Source: Marinimicrobium agarilyticum DSM 16975 (GTDB taxonomy: Bacteria > Pseudomonadota > Gammaproteobacteria > Pseudomonadales > Cellvibrionaceae). Taken from it: 64,000 bases of DNA. This document shows positions 16,514 to 25,962 of this stretch, in pieces. Position numbers and translations under genes: made by a program. The stretch covers positions 161,381-225,380 of the forward strand of contig NZ_AUHU01000008.1 in NCBI RefSeq assembly GCF_000423345.1. Direction: 5' to 3'. The notes beneath the pieces are model-generated. The model saw only the letters and a list, made by a program, of their open reading frames with translations. It ran no database searches and was not told where the DNA came from. The stretch's first letter is position 1. Each line of letters starts with the position of its first letter.

Positions 16514-17584
16514 ATGAAAAGCACACACCTAAAAGCTATTCTGTTGTTAAGTTTTATTGTCCTTCCTCCTAAAGCCCTATCAGAGACGGAGACAATCACA
16601 CTATTGGTTCTCTACCATCCTGAAGTACTCCAACTAGAAACCCACCAATCCATCATTTCTGAGGTATCACAACAAGTTCAGACTATTAATCAAATCTATG
16701 AAAATTCGCAAATAGATATGGAGTTGGAAATAGTACATTTTGATGATTATGAAATTGATTTCGACGATTATGAAGAACTAGTTCTTAATTATCAGAGCGA
16801 TACTGATATTAAAGCTTTACGAAACGAATATTACGCCGATTTTGTAGTTTATTTCGCGACATGGAATATGAGTGATGAGTACGCCTCACTAGGTAATGCT
16901 CTTGGGAGTGGTTCTCCGGAAGGTGCGTATACTCTTATTCGCTGGAACGCTTGCTGGACTTGGTCAGGATGCGATAACGCCATGGTGTTAGCCCACGAGT
17001 TGGGACATACAATGGGATTGACTCACAGTACAATGGATGGCTGGACATACGATTATGGGAAAGGCCACGGTTTTGAGGGAAGTGGATCCAAGGCCGCTTT
17101 CGCTACTATTATGGCATATACAAGTGAGTTTGGTATTGGAGACCACTATGATAAAGAGTATGTCTATTCCAATCCCGATATTATGTGTCCATTAGATGCG
17201 GAGCCCTACGCACAATCGCCTTGTGGAGAAGAAGGAGAAGCGGATTCGGCAAGAGCTCTAAACAATTCAAAAGAAGATTTATCGAAGTTTCGTCGAGAGA
17301 TACCGAGTTCTGTTTTTGTTTCCGGTTATGATATGGACGCCTATACGTTTAATAGCCCTAAAACTGTAACAATCAGTTACCCAAGCCATGATGAATATAC
17401 CGAAATCTCAAGAGTGATGGTTGTAAAAGATAGCAATACGATTGTTGACGAATATACTTATCAAAACAACTATTCTTTCACATACCAAGAGGGGTCCTAT
17501 ACGGTAGTTGTTCAGCATTGCGAGGATACGTGGGGCCCAGCATTTTGCTACACACAGGGCCAAGTGAAATTTGAAGCCCAATGA
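16514..17584 (+). CDS. Secreted metzincin zinc metalloprotease (reprolysin-like)
   Basis: A roughly 356-residue exported protease with an N-terminal signal peptide (AILLLSFIVLPPKALS). The zinc site HELGHTMGLTH (His codon at 16994) is the HExxHxxGxxH metzincin motif, and a Met-turn is visible in FATIMAYTSEF. The C-terminal about 90 residues look like a beta domain. Two starts are possible: 16505 and 16514; the second is preferred because AGGA at 16501-16504 is nine bases upstream. The gene is conspicuously AT-rich for this window (16 G/C in the 60 bases at 16681-16740), unlike both neighbours, so recent acquisition is likely. Substrate is unknown. Confidence 0.88.
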   Translation: MKSTHLKAILLLSFIVLPPKALSETETITLLVLYHPEVLQLETHQSIISEVSQQVQTINQIYENSQIDMELEIVHFDDYEIDFDDYEELVLNYQSDTDIKALRNEYYADFVVYFATWNMSDEYASLGNALGSGSPEGAYTLIRWNACWTWSGCDNAMVLAHELGHTMGLTHSTMDGWTYDYGKGHGFEGSGSKAAFATIMAYTSEFGIGDHYDKEYVYSNPDIMCPLDAEPYAQSPCGEEGEADSARALNNSKEDLSKFRREIPSSVFVSGYDMDAYTFNSPKTVTISYPSHDEYTEISRVMVVKDSNTIVDEYTYQNNYSFTYQEGSYTVVVQHCEDTWGPAFCYTQGQVKFEAQ

Positions 17585-17609
17585 TTTAAGCTGTAGTGCT
17601 TGTTCAAGC

Positions 17610-17651
17610 TAAGCAAACCCTGAAAAGGTTTCTACTTTCAGGGTTTGCTTA
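17610..17651. terminator. Bidirectional terminator between convergent genes
   Basis: TAAGCAAACCCTGAAA (17610-17625) is perfectly complementary to 17636-17651, a 16-bp stem over a ten-base loop. It lies between the metzincin gene and the minus-strand TIM-barrel gene and can serve both. Confidence 0.75.
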
Positions 17652-17662
17652 GGCAGCGCAGA

Positions 17663-18586
17663 TCACCTGTTTTTCAACGACAACAACAAATCCCGAGTCA
17701 ACCGAATACCTTCGGCTTCCGAGTGTTTGTCCCCCTCGTACTCCACACCGATCCAACCGCTATAACCCACCGCCATCACGATGTCGATCATACGTTCGAA
17801 GTTGATCGTTGTTTCCGCTCCCTGCTCATTGAAGGCATAGCTCTTGGCGCTAACCGCCTTGGCGTAGGGCATCAGCTCACGCACACCCTGGTAGCGGTCA
17901 TAGCTCTCCCCGGTTTCCCGGTTGATGGTGAAGTTACCGAAATCCGGCAGGGTGCCCACACGCGGGTGGTTAGCGGTTTCCATCACCTGGCTCAACCAAC
18001 GGGCGTTGGAGGAGAGGCCTCCGTGGTTTTCCACCAGTACATTCAGACCCAGAGGCTCGCAATACTCGGCGAGCTTCACCAGGCCGTCAGCGGCCCGCTC
18101 GCGCTGTTCATCCCAGGAGCCCGCGCTTTGAGCGTTCACCCGAATTGAGTGGCAACCCAGTCCGTGGGCGGCGTCGGCCCATTTTTTGTGGTTGTTCACG
18201 GTTTCCAGCCGCCCGGCCTCGGTGGGCGCACCCAGGGCACCTTCGCCATCGACCATGATCAACAGGCTCTGAACGTTCTCATTCTCGGCACGGGAGCGAA
18301 GATCCTGGACCAGCGTGTCGGACAGCTTGTCCTTGTAGAACTGATTGACGTACTCGATCCCACCGATGTTGAACTCCTGGCGGGCGATCTGGGCGAAATT
18401 CATCGGGTCCGCCTCGCCGCTGAAAAATCGCCGGTGCAGGGACCACTGGGCCAGGGAGATGTCGTAGGTGTTCTGTTTGCCGATCAGGTTCATGCAGCCG
18501 GGCAGGGTACTGACTGCCGCCAGGGCTGCGGAGGCTGTGGCCGCCTGCTTGAGAAATTGCCGTCTTCCGAGGTGTATCCGGTCCAT
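17663..18586 (-). CDS. Tat-exported TIM-barrel protein (sugar phosphate isomerase/epimerase family)
   Basis: A 307-residue protein of the xylose-isomerase-like TIM-barrel family. A twin-arginine signal (GRRQFLKQAATASAALAAVS) is followed by a cysteine (PGCMNL), so it may be exported folded and perhaps lipidated. Family-like blocks include NVLVENHGGLSS (Glu metal ligand, about residue 193), LPDFGNF (about 223) and a C-terminal WIGVEYEGD (Glu ligand, about 284). Secreted members often occur with Gfo/Idh/MocA oxidoreductases and DUF1080 proteins in keto-sugar pathways; both are encoded about 20 kb away here, so a link is possible but not shown. The start follows GTGAGG. Confidence 0.85.
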   Translation of the reverse strand: MDRIHLGRRQFLKQAATASAALAAVSTLPGCMNLIGKQNTYDISLAQWSLHRRFFSGEADPMNFAQIARQEFNIGGIEYVNQFYKDKLSDTLVQDLRSRAENENVQSLLIMVDGEGALGAPTEAGRLETVNNHKKWADAAHGLGCHSIRVNAQSAGSWDEQRERAADGLVKLAEYCEPLGLNVLVENHGGLSSNARWLSQVMETANHPRVGTLPDFGNFTINRETGESYDRYQGVRELMPYAKAVSAKSYAFNEQGAETTINFERMIDIVMAVGYSGWIGVEYEGDKHSEAEGIRLTRDLLLSLKNR

Positions 18587-18895
18587 AGGGGCCTCACTTT
18601 ATTGTGAATTGTGTGGGTTCGGTATCAGTGTGGAAGCCCGCTGCTGCCGGAGTAACCGGTCACAAAACGAGCTCGCAACTCAGCATTGTACCCCGAATTT
18701 TGCTGTGATTTGGGGAGGATGACTGGGCCGTTTGTGCTTGTAATCAATAACTGTTATCAAACGAATGTTTTGTAGTTACTTTTGGTTATAAATCGGGACT
18801 ATTCATAGCGTAATATTCTGAATGAAGACGATTGCAGGAGCGGTGAAGTGCGTTAAGCTTGTTACAATGGCGCAATATTCAACAAAGTGACCTTT
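18587..18895. other. Divergent intergenic region, no gene seen
   Basis: This 309-base gap separates the divergent TIM-barrel and diguanylate cyclase genes. It is AT-rich near 18735-18825 and has a possible -10 box (TACAAT, 18863-18868) upstream of the cyclase, without a well-spaced -35. I see no convincing gene, repeat or RNA. Confidence 0.35.
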
Positions 18896-20212
18896 ATGGC
18901 ACATAATCGCTCTCTGCTGTTTCTACTGGCCGCGATCATCGGGACGTTGATCGCGATCGTAGCGCATCCTCTGGTTCCCGACAGAGAGCTCTCGATCGTT
19001 CCGGAGCCGGACCTGGACGTCATTTTTGCCCTATACGGCGACAGTGTCGAAGGCGGGCCGAGCCATTCAGAGTGGGTGGGCCCCGAGGAGGATCGGCTCT
19101 GGCGCTGTCGGGTTGAGGAGGAGGGCACCCCCGTCTATTGCGGCATGAACATTATTCTCTCGCACGACCCGCTCAAAGGGCTGGATCTGACTGCCTACCA
19201 CGCTGTGGATCTGCGCCTGCACGCCGACGGTCATGACAAGAAAGTCCAGTTCTTTATGCGCCACTACGACGAGCGCTATTCCAACCCCGACGACAACAAT
19301 AGTGCTCAGTTCAACAAGTTTGATTTTTTGCCGGGCGAGCTTGATGGGTCGATTCATCTGCATTTCGAGGAGCTGAACCTCGCTGATTGGTGGAGCCGTG
19401 AGCGTTTGTTGCCCCGCGAGTTGCGTCGTCCGGCCTTTCACAACGTGATCGCTATTGGTATTGGCTACTCCGACGCGATGACCCCGGGAAACTATGACGT
19501 AAAGATCGAGCGCATATCCTTCGTGGGCGACTGGATTTCGGCCGAGTTGTGGTATTTGAGCATTCTGTTGTTCTGGCTGGCAGGGCTGATGATCTGGGCA
19601 CTTCGCCGGCTGCGCCTGTTGGCGGTCAAAGCCCGGCGTCAGAGGCGCAGCCTGGACCTTCTCACCAATCGCAATGAAAGCCTGAAAGAGGAAAGCGAGC
19701 GTTATAAGCATCTTTCATCTCGGGATCCGCTCACCGGTGCCTATAACCGCTATGGCTTCGAGCAACGGTTGTCAGAGTTGCTTCATAGTGAAGAGTTTCA
19801 CCCCCTGGCCCTGATTTTGCTGGATGTGGACCATTTCAAGCAATTCAATGACACCTATGGCCATGATGTAGGAGATAAAGTCCTGCGCCACTTGGTGAAC
19901 CTGCTCGATCGACATACCCGTCAGCAGGATGTGCTCTGCCGCTGGGGCGGTGAAGAGTTCCTACTGCTGTGCCCGGCGACTACGGTGGAGAACGCCGCTT
20001 GTCTGGCGGAAAAGCTCCGTTCGCTGATTGCCGAAGAGGGCCTGAAAGAAGAGGATATCGAAATCAGCCTGACCGCCAGTTTCGGCGTCTGCCAGTTGGC
20101 AGAGGGCGAGTCTTACGTGGATGCTTTCGTGCGTGCGGACCGGGCGCTCTACAGTGCCAAACACCAGGGGCGCAATCGGGTGGTTCCGGCGGACGCGTCT
20201 CAGTCACACTGA
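18896..20212 (+). CDS. Diguanylate cyclase with a CIA30/galactose-binding-like periplasmic domain
   Basis: A 438-residue membrane cyclase. One N-terminal helix (about 5-25), a beta-rich periplasmic domain (about 30-210), a second helix (about 213-235), a short coiled coil (about 240-270) and a GGDEF domain (about 275-435). The catalytic motif is RWGGEEF, and the inhibitory-site RQQD lies exactly five residues before it. The periplasmic part (LDLTAYHAVDLRLHADG, KFDFLPGELDG) resembles CIA30-type, galactose-binding-fold domains, which suggests sensing of a glycan, but this is by appearance only. ATG 18896 is chosen over the nearby GTG at 18887. Confidence 0.88.
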   Translation: MAHNRSLLFLLAAIIGTLIAIVAHPLVPDRELSIVPEPDLDVIFALYGDSVEGGPSHSEWVGPEEDRLWRCRVEEEGTPVYCGMNIILSHDPLKGLDLTAYHAVDLRLHADGHDKKVQFFMRHYDERYSNPDDNNSAQFNKFDFLPGELDGSIHLHFEELNLADWWSRERLLPRELRRPAFHNVIAIGIGYSDAMTPGNYDVKIERISFVGDWISAELWYLSILLFWLAGLMIWALRRLRLLAVKARRQRRSLDLLTNRNESLKEESERYKHLSSRDPLTGAYNRYGFEQRLSELLHSEEFHPLALILLDVDHFKQFNDTYGHDVGDKVLRHLVNLLDRHTRQQDVLCRWGGEEFLLLCPATTVENAACLAEKLRSLIAEEGLKEEDIEISLTASFGVCQLAEGESYVDAFVRADRALYSAKHQGRNRVVPADASQSH

Positions 20213-20317
20213 GTTCAGTTGACCGAAGCCGTGTCCTCGCATAGGCTTTAGCGGAACAATGGCGGGACCGCCGTTGTCTTGCCACCATGAATCGTCTATC
20301 GGCAAAAAGGACTCCGC

Positions 20318-23140
20318 ATGCATCGTTTTTCCTTGAAATCCCCCGCGTTCACCGTCTTCTTCGCGCTTCTGACATCATTGTTGGTGGCCTGTGCCCATCA
20401 GGTGCCTGTAGAGGTGGCAAAAAGCCAGAATGACCCGCGCGAGTACCGTTACCTGCAGCTTGATAATGGCCTGAAAGTCATGCTGGTGCACGCCCCCGAG
20501 ACGGAAATGACCGCCGTGGCCCTGGCGGTCGGAGTCGGCAGTTTTCACAATCCGCAGCAGTTCCCGGGGTTGGCCCACTACCTCGAACATATGCTGTTCT
20601 TGGGCACTGAGGATTATCCCGAGCCCAATGCGTTGCAAAAGTACCTGGAAGAAAATGCCGGCTTTGCCAACGCTTATACCAGTAGTGACCACACCAATTA
20701 TTATTTTCAAACGCCTAACGAGCTGCTCGATTCTTCGCTGGACCGGTTCAGCGACTACTTCAAGGCGCCGTTGTTTGATCGGGAATACAGTGACAAGGAG
20801 CGCACCGCGGTGCACAACGAGTGGTCCATGGGCAAGAGCCAGGACCCTCGGATCATGTTCCAGCTGCTGGGCCTGACCGGCAACCCGGAACACCCGGCGG
20901 CGCGGCTGAGCGTGGGCAACCGGGAGACCCTCCCCGGTGGCGAGGACAGCGGTCTGTACGAAGCGATGCTGGATTTTTACCAGCGCTACTACGTCGCGGA
21001 ACTGATGACCCTGACGCTGGTGAGCCAGCGACCCCTTGCCGAGCAGGAAGCGCTGGTGCGAGAGCACTTCGCGGCCCTGCCGGAGGAGGAGGCTCCCTCC
21101 GCCGAAATCACCCAACCCGGCCTCCCGCCCAGTGCCTGGGGCAAGCACATTTACTACCGCCCCCAAAAAGATCTGAAGCAGCTGATTCTGGAATTTCCCA
21201 TTGAGGACAACAGCGATCAGTGGCGAGTGAAACCCAACGCCTACTTGAGCAATATTTTAAGCTCTGAAGAGCCGGGTACTCTGGGGCACTATCTGCGCGA
21301 GCAAAACCTCGCCAACAGCATGGGAGCGGGTATTCAATCTGACTTCTTTGGTCGGGACGGTTTTGTCCGAATTTTCGTCGATGCCACCGAACAGGGGATG
21401 GCGCAGCGGGACCAAGTGATTGCCGCCACCCTTGCCTACATTGAACAAGTGCGCCAGAAAGGGGTAAAGCAGCGTTATTACGACGAGTACCGGACCCTGG
21501 CACAGAGAACCTTCAATGAACAGTCTCCACCCCAGCCGATGCAGCAGGCGGTCCACATCAGCGCCCTGATGCACGAACTGCCCCCGGCCTACGTAAACTC
21601 GGCCAACGCGTATTTTGAAGCCTTTGATCCGGCGGCGATCAACGCTGTGCTCGAACAGTTGCGGCCCGAGCGGTTGCGTGTCTGGCAAGTCAGCCAGAGC
21701 GAGCCGGTGGATACCGACATTCCATACTATGACGGCCGTTACGCCGTGGCTGACATTGAGCCGGAAACTTTGGCACGCTGGCAGTCCATGGCTCAAAACA
21801 TCGAATTGAATCTGCCGCCCGCCAATACTCTGGCCAGCGGTGGCGATGCCGAGGCCATTGAACACTCGGTACAGTCATTTACCCAATTGATTGCCGAGCC
21901 GGGGCTGGACGTCTGGTTCCGGCATGCCGAGTATCACCGGGATGGAAAAGGCTACCTGCACTTTGTCTGGAACACGGACCTGGGGGTTGAGAACGCAAAG
22001 CACTTCGCGCTGGGCGCGATCATGAATGGTCTGTTGGGCGAGCAGAACATGAGCCTGGCAGATCGGGCCGGAAGGGCCGGCATCGACATCGGCTTTGACC
22101 GTTCCGAGAGCAACATGCAAAACCTGACCTTGCACGGGCCCGTGGGGAACCACGAAGAGTTGGTGAATGAACTGATGGGTGACGTGGCTCACCTGAGCTT
22201 TACCGACGCCGAGTTCGAGCGTCAGCGAAACCGCCTGCAGGAGTGGCTGAGCGGTGAAGACACCGATGCCCCGATGCACCAGCTGTACCGCTGGCTCGAC
22301 CGTCGCACCCAGCGCTTCGAATGGGATGTGTCCGCCATCCTGGAAGCCAGCAAACAGATTACGCCCGAAGATCTGAGGGCCTATTACCGCCAGTGGCGGG
22401 ATCAGGTCACCCTACGCTTGTATGCCTATGGCCACTATCGACCGGAGCAGGTTCGCGCCATGGCCCGAAATGCAGAACAGGCCTTGGGTCCGGACCGCCA
22501 CCCCGGGCCCTTGTATATCACCGAAACTGAAACGCCCGAACCGGACGAACATTGGAACATTGAGCGCACGGTAGAGCACAACGATGTGGGTTGGATGCGC
22601 GCCTATGTGGCGCCGGGCTCGAAGATGGAGCCCTTCGCCCGCCTGTTACTGCTCAACATGTTGATCAATAACCCCATGTACACCCAATTGCGTACCGAAG
22701 AGCAGTGGGGTTATGTGGTCAACGCCGGGGTGACCCGCCTTGGGGAGCAGCCGGCGCTGGTGCTGCTGGTCCAGAGTTCGGAAAAAACACTGCCCGCCAT
22801 TCAGGAACGAGTCGAACGGTTCTTGACGGATTATGAGGCGACGCTGTCCGAGCTGGATGATGCCCAGCTCAATCCCCTGCGCGAGTCCCTGGTGGCCCAA
22901 CTGACTCAACCGCCGAATGATTTTGCTCAGGAAGCGAGTCGATATCGGGGTGACTTCTATCGCAACAACACCGACTTCGACACCCGGGAACGCCTCGTGG
23001 AGGCCTTGAAAATGGTCACGCCGGAACAGATCAAACGGGCGTTCGAGCAGTGGGTGTTGGGTGACCACAGCGGGCTCATTACGCTGCAGGCCAAAGGTAC
23101 GGGATTTACCGAGGCGGGATTTGCCGACATTGACGACTAG
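20318..23140 (+). CDS. M16 (pitrilysin/insulysin-type) zinc protease, probable lipoprotein
   Basis: A 940-residue M16 peptidase. The inverted zinc motif HYLEH is in LAHYLEHMLFLGTEDYP (about residues 87-103) and the third ligand Glu is expected in the VHNEWSM region (about 165-171). The full-length, four-domain form resembles insulysin and pitrilysin, including the C-terminal RTEEQWGYVVNAG block (about 793-805), which is typical of this family. The N-terminus has a lipobox-like LLVAC (Cys 25), so it is likely anchored in the envelope. AAAAAGGA precedes the ATG at 20318. These enzymes degrade short peptides in the periplasm. No link to the carbohydrate genes is evident. Confidence 0.93.
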   Translation: MHRFSLKSPAFTVFFALLTSLLVACAHQVPVEVAKSQNDPREYRYLQLDNGLKVMLVHAPETEMTAVALAVGVGSFHNPQQFPGLAHYLEHMLFLGTEDYPEPNALQKYLEENAGFANAYTSSDHTNYYFQTPNELLDSSLDRFSDYFKAPLFDREYSDKERTAVHNEWSMGKSQDPRIMFQLLGLTGNPEHPAARLSVGNRETLPGGEDSGLYEAMLDFYQRYYVAELMTLTLVSQRPLAEQEALVREHFAALPEEEAPSAEITQPGLPPSAWGKHIYYRPQKDLKQLILEFPIEDNSDQWRVKPNAYLSNILSSEEPGTLGHYLREQNLANSMGAGIQSDFFGRDGFVRIFVDATEQGMAQRDQVIAATLAYIEQVRQKGVKQRYYDEYRTLAQRTFNEQSPPQPMQQAVHISALMHELPPAYVNSANAYFEAFDPAAINAVLEQLRPERLRVWQVSQSEPVDTDIPYYDGRYAVADIEPETLARWQSMAQNIELNLPPANTLASGGDAEAIEHSVQSFTQLIAEPGLDVWFRHAEYHRDGKGYLHFVWNTDLGVENAKHFALGAIMNGLLGEQNMSLADRAGRAGIDIGFDRSESNMQNLTLHGPVGNHEELVNELMGDVAHLSFTDAEFERQRNRLQEWLSGEDTDAPMHQLYRWLDRRTQRFEWDVSAILEASKQITPEDLRAYYRQWRDQVTLRLYAYGHYRPEQVRAMARNAEQALGPDRHPGPLYITETETPEPDEHWNIERTVEHNDVGWMRAYVAPGSKMEPFARLLLLNMLINNPMYTQLRTEEQWGYVVNAGVTRLGEQPALVLLVQSSEKTLPAIQERVERFLTDYEATLSELDDAQLNPLRESLVAQLTQPPNDFAQEASRYRGDFYRNNTDFDTRERLVEALKMVTPEQIKRAFEQWVLGDHSGLITLQAKGTGFTEAGFADIDD

Positions 23141-23391
23141 AAACCGGTTACACCTGAATTAATTCGCTCTCTTCCTTTGACGGCCAGTGTGACCTGATGA
23201 ACCACAAATTCGTGGTGATTATCGGTTACATTGGCCTTCAGACCCTCATAAAGGCCCCTTGACGCCCCGTCTGCAAGCTTCCATATTCAGAACGTGGTCG
23301 GGCACGTATTCCCGGCTGCCCAATAACGATAGCCAATAATAAGGACTCACCGGGCAATGATCCGGGGGCCAACCAACAGAGAGAATCAACC

Positions 23392-25893
23392 ATGACAATC
23401 TACCGCCTGATCGTTGCCGGGATGGTGGCGGGGCTGTTGTCCGCCTGTGGCAGCTCCTCATCCGACGGCGACACAAATGCTTCTTCCTCTTCAAGCCAAA
23501 GCGTTTCTTCCGAAACCAGTGTCTCTTCCGACAGCAGCGCCTCCTCTTCCGAGCCAGCCAGCCCGTGCGATGAAACCCTCTACCTGTGTGATGACTTCTC
23601 CAGGGGCGATACCGCACTGTGGGAAATTCTGTCGGAACCCGCCAACGTCGACGGGCCGGACGGCAGCTTTGCCGTCGTGACCGACGGGGGAAATCAGGTG
23701 CTGCAGTTTACGGCCAACAATCAAGGCGGGGTGCTGGCGCTGCTGACCGAGGAGGCCATGGCCGAAATCCCCGGTGCGGATTACTTCGTAGAAGCGCGAA
23801 TACGGCCCCGGGAAAACAGCACCACCAGCAACAAGTTTCTGTTTTTGCTCGCCCGCTATCAGGACAAGGATGATTGGTACGGTGGCGGACTGAACGTGCA
23901 AAACGCTCTGACCAGCACCAAAGTGGAAGTGGCGGTGATGGAAGATGGCACCATTGACCGTCCGGTTCAGATGGGCCGCCCCATTGTTCAGGGTGCACGC
24001 GATGAGCTTGACGGGCAGTGGTACACCGTTCGCTTTGAGTTGATTGGCCCGGAGCTGACCGTTTACCTCGATGGTGAGAAAATCGGCACCACTACCGATA
24101 CTGCCTTTACCGACAAGGGGCGGATCGGCCTCTATACCTACAACAAGTCCTTCGAGCTGGATGATTTGAAAGTCGGCGACCCGGTGATCAAACCTGTGCA
24201 GTTGACCTTTGTCCCCTCGGAAATCAGTTGGTCGGCCGAAGCGGGTGACCCGAATTACGTCATAGAAGTCACCGCCAGGCAGAATGATGGAGAAACCGCG
24301 GACACCTTTACCGTTACCTCCAGCAACGCCGCGGTGGTCAGTGTGGCGGTGGAGGGCACCACCGTAAGTTTGACCCCGGTAGCGGAGGGCACGGCGCAGA
24401 TCACTTTTACCAGCGGCTCCGACCCCAGCGTGATGCGCACCATCAGCGCCGAAGTCGCGCCCGCCTTCATCCAGCCTGAGGCAACCTACAGCGCTCTGAG
24501 CGATCGGACCATGCCCGTCCCGGGTGCCACCGATGTGCCCTTGGATACGCCACTGCGCCTGCAGTTTAACAGCGAACCGACGTTGGGCGAGGTGGGTTCA
24601 CTGCGCATATTCCGTGCGGACGACGACACCCTGGTGGATACCGTGCGTCTGTCCGATGAAACCGACCAGCTCGGTTACGAAGGGCAGGACCGACGGCGCG
24701 AGATGAACGTTCAGCCCTTCTTTGTGAAGGGCGACACCGTTACGGCTTCCCTGCACACCGGTGTTCTCGAACCGGGCACCGAATACTATGTGGCCATTGG
24801 CGATGGCGTCCTGAATGATGCCCAGCTCGGTGGCGCCAACTTTGTCGGCTTGGGTAAAGCCGCGCAATGGACCTTTACTACCCGGGCCACTCTCCCCGAG
24901 GGGCCGAACTTCACTGTGGACGATGATGGCGCCGCCGATTTCCGCACGGTGCAAGGTGCCCTCAATCACGTCATGGAATACCTGGCCAAAGACGACGCCA
25001 CCACCATCAGCATCATGAACGGGGTCTATCACCAGCCTTTGTATCTGCGTAACAAAAACAATGTGACGCTCAGTGGCGAGAGCCGAGACGGCACTGTACT
25101 GCAATACCGCAATTCCGATGCAATCAACGGTGGCACCAGCAACCGCAATGTCTTTCTGGTCGAAAGTGCCGACATGCTGACGTTGGAAAATCTTACCTTG
25201 CGCAACACCATTCTGAGGTCCGATCCGGACGGTGCGCAGGCGGAGACCCTCTACTTCAATAGCGACGACGGCCGCCTGGTGGCCAAGAACGCGGCATTCT
25301 ATAGCGAGCAAGACACTTTACTGATCAAAGGCTACAGCTGGTTCTACCAAACACTGGTGGCCGGCAACGTCGATTTTATCTGGGGGTATCCACAGGCCGC
25401 TCTGTTTGAAGAGAGTGAAATTCGCACCATCGGCGACAGCCGAGGCGGCAGTGGCGGAGGTTATGTGCTACAGGCGCGCGCTGGGGAGAGTGGCAAAGGT
25501 TTTGTTTTCCTCAACAGTCGTCTGACCAATGGCCCGGGCCCGGCGGGTAATACCGTCGCAGACGGCTCCACCTACCTGGCGCGCAGCGGAGGCAGTGAAA
25601 GCTACTACGACACCATCGCCTTTATTAACTGTGAAATGGGCGATCACATCGCTGATATCGGTTGGGCCGGTGAGGGCATCAACGATCAGCCCGCGCCCAA
25701 TCCGGACCCGGCCACCGCCACCATGGGCTGGCGCGAGTACGGCAGCATCACCGTGGAAGGCCAGCCCATCGATCTGTCCGCTCGCCACGACAGCGTGTAT
25801 ATCCTGAATGACAGTGAAATGAATGCCGAGCTGTCGACCCGGGCGCAGATCTTTGAAGATTTCGGCACCGAAGGCTGGGAGCCTATGCCGTAA
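23392..25893 (+). CDS. Multidomain pectinesterase (CE8) lipoprotein
   Basis: An 833-residue surface lipoprotein (lipobox LLSACG, Cys 19) with a Ser-rich linker (about 20-58). Domains in order are a LamG-like beta sandwich (about 65-265), an Ig/BIG-like domain (about 270-375), a second Ig-like domain beginning PVPGATDVPLD (about 385-505), and a CE8 pectinesterase beta-helix (about 510-833). The esterase signatures are FRTVQGALNHV, the catalytic Asp in AGNVDFIWGYPQA, and YLARSGGS. It should de-methylate homogalacturonan outside the cell so that lyases can cut it. It lies 69 bases before a PL1 pectate lyase, and the pair is probably an operon. The likely weak point is that the GxYxE-like block (ISIMNGVYHQPLYL) has Q where Glu is usual. 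Confidence 0.92.
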   Translation: MTIYRLIVAGMVAGLLSACGSSSSDGDTNASSSSSQSVSSETSVSSDSSASSSEPASPCDETLYLCDDFSRGDTALWEILSEPANVDGPDGSFAVVTDGGNQVLQFTANNQGGVLALLTEEAMAEIPGADYFVEARIRPRENSTTSNKFLFLLARYQDKDDWYGGGLNVQNALTSTKVEVAVMEDGTIDRPVQMGRPIVQGARDELDGQWYTVRFELIGPELTVYLDGEKIGTTTDTAFTDKGRIGLYTYNKSFELDDLKVGDPVIKPVQLTFVPSEISWSAEAGDPNYVIEVTARQNDGETADTFTVTSSNAAVVSVAVEGTTVSLTPVAEGTAQITFTSGSDPSVMRTISAEVAPAFIQPEATYSALSDRTMPVPGATDVPLDTPLRLQFNSEPTLGEVGSLRIFRADDDTLVDTVRLSDETDQLGYEGQDRRREMNVQPFFVKGDTVTASLHTGVLEPGTEYYVAIGDGVLNDAQLGGANFVGLGKAAQWTFTTRATLPEGPNFTVDDDGAADFRTVQGALNHVMEYLAKDDATTISIMNGVYHQPLYLRNKNNVTLSGESRDGTVLQYRNSDAINGGTSNRNVFLVESADMLTLENLTLRNTILRSDPDGAQAETLYFNSDDGRLVAKNAAFYSEQDTLLIKGYSWFYQTLVAGNVDFIWGYPQAALFEESEIRTIGDSRGGSGGGYVLQARAGESGKGFVFLNSRLTNGPGPAGNTVADGSTYLARSGGSESYYDTIAFINCEMGDHIADIGWAGEGINDQPAPNPDPATATMGWREYGSITVEGQPIDLSARHDSVYILNDSEMNAELSTRAQIFEDFGTEGWEPMP

Positions 25894-25962
25894 GGCAAGT
25901 GGGGTCATTTCTGGCCCCGCCTATTTCATAAAAACGCACTATCAGAACGAGAGTAATGAACC

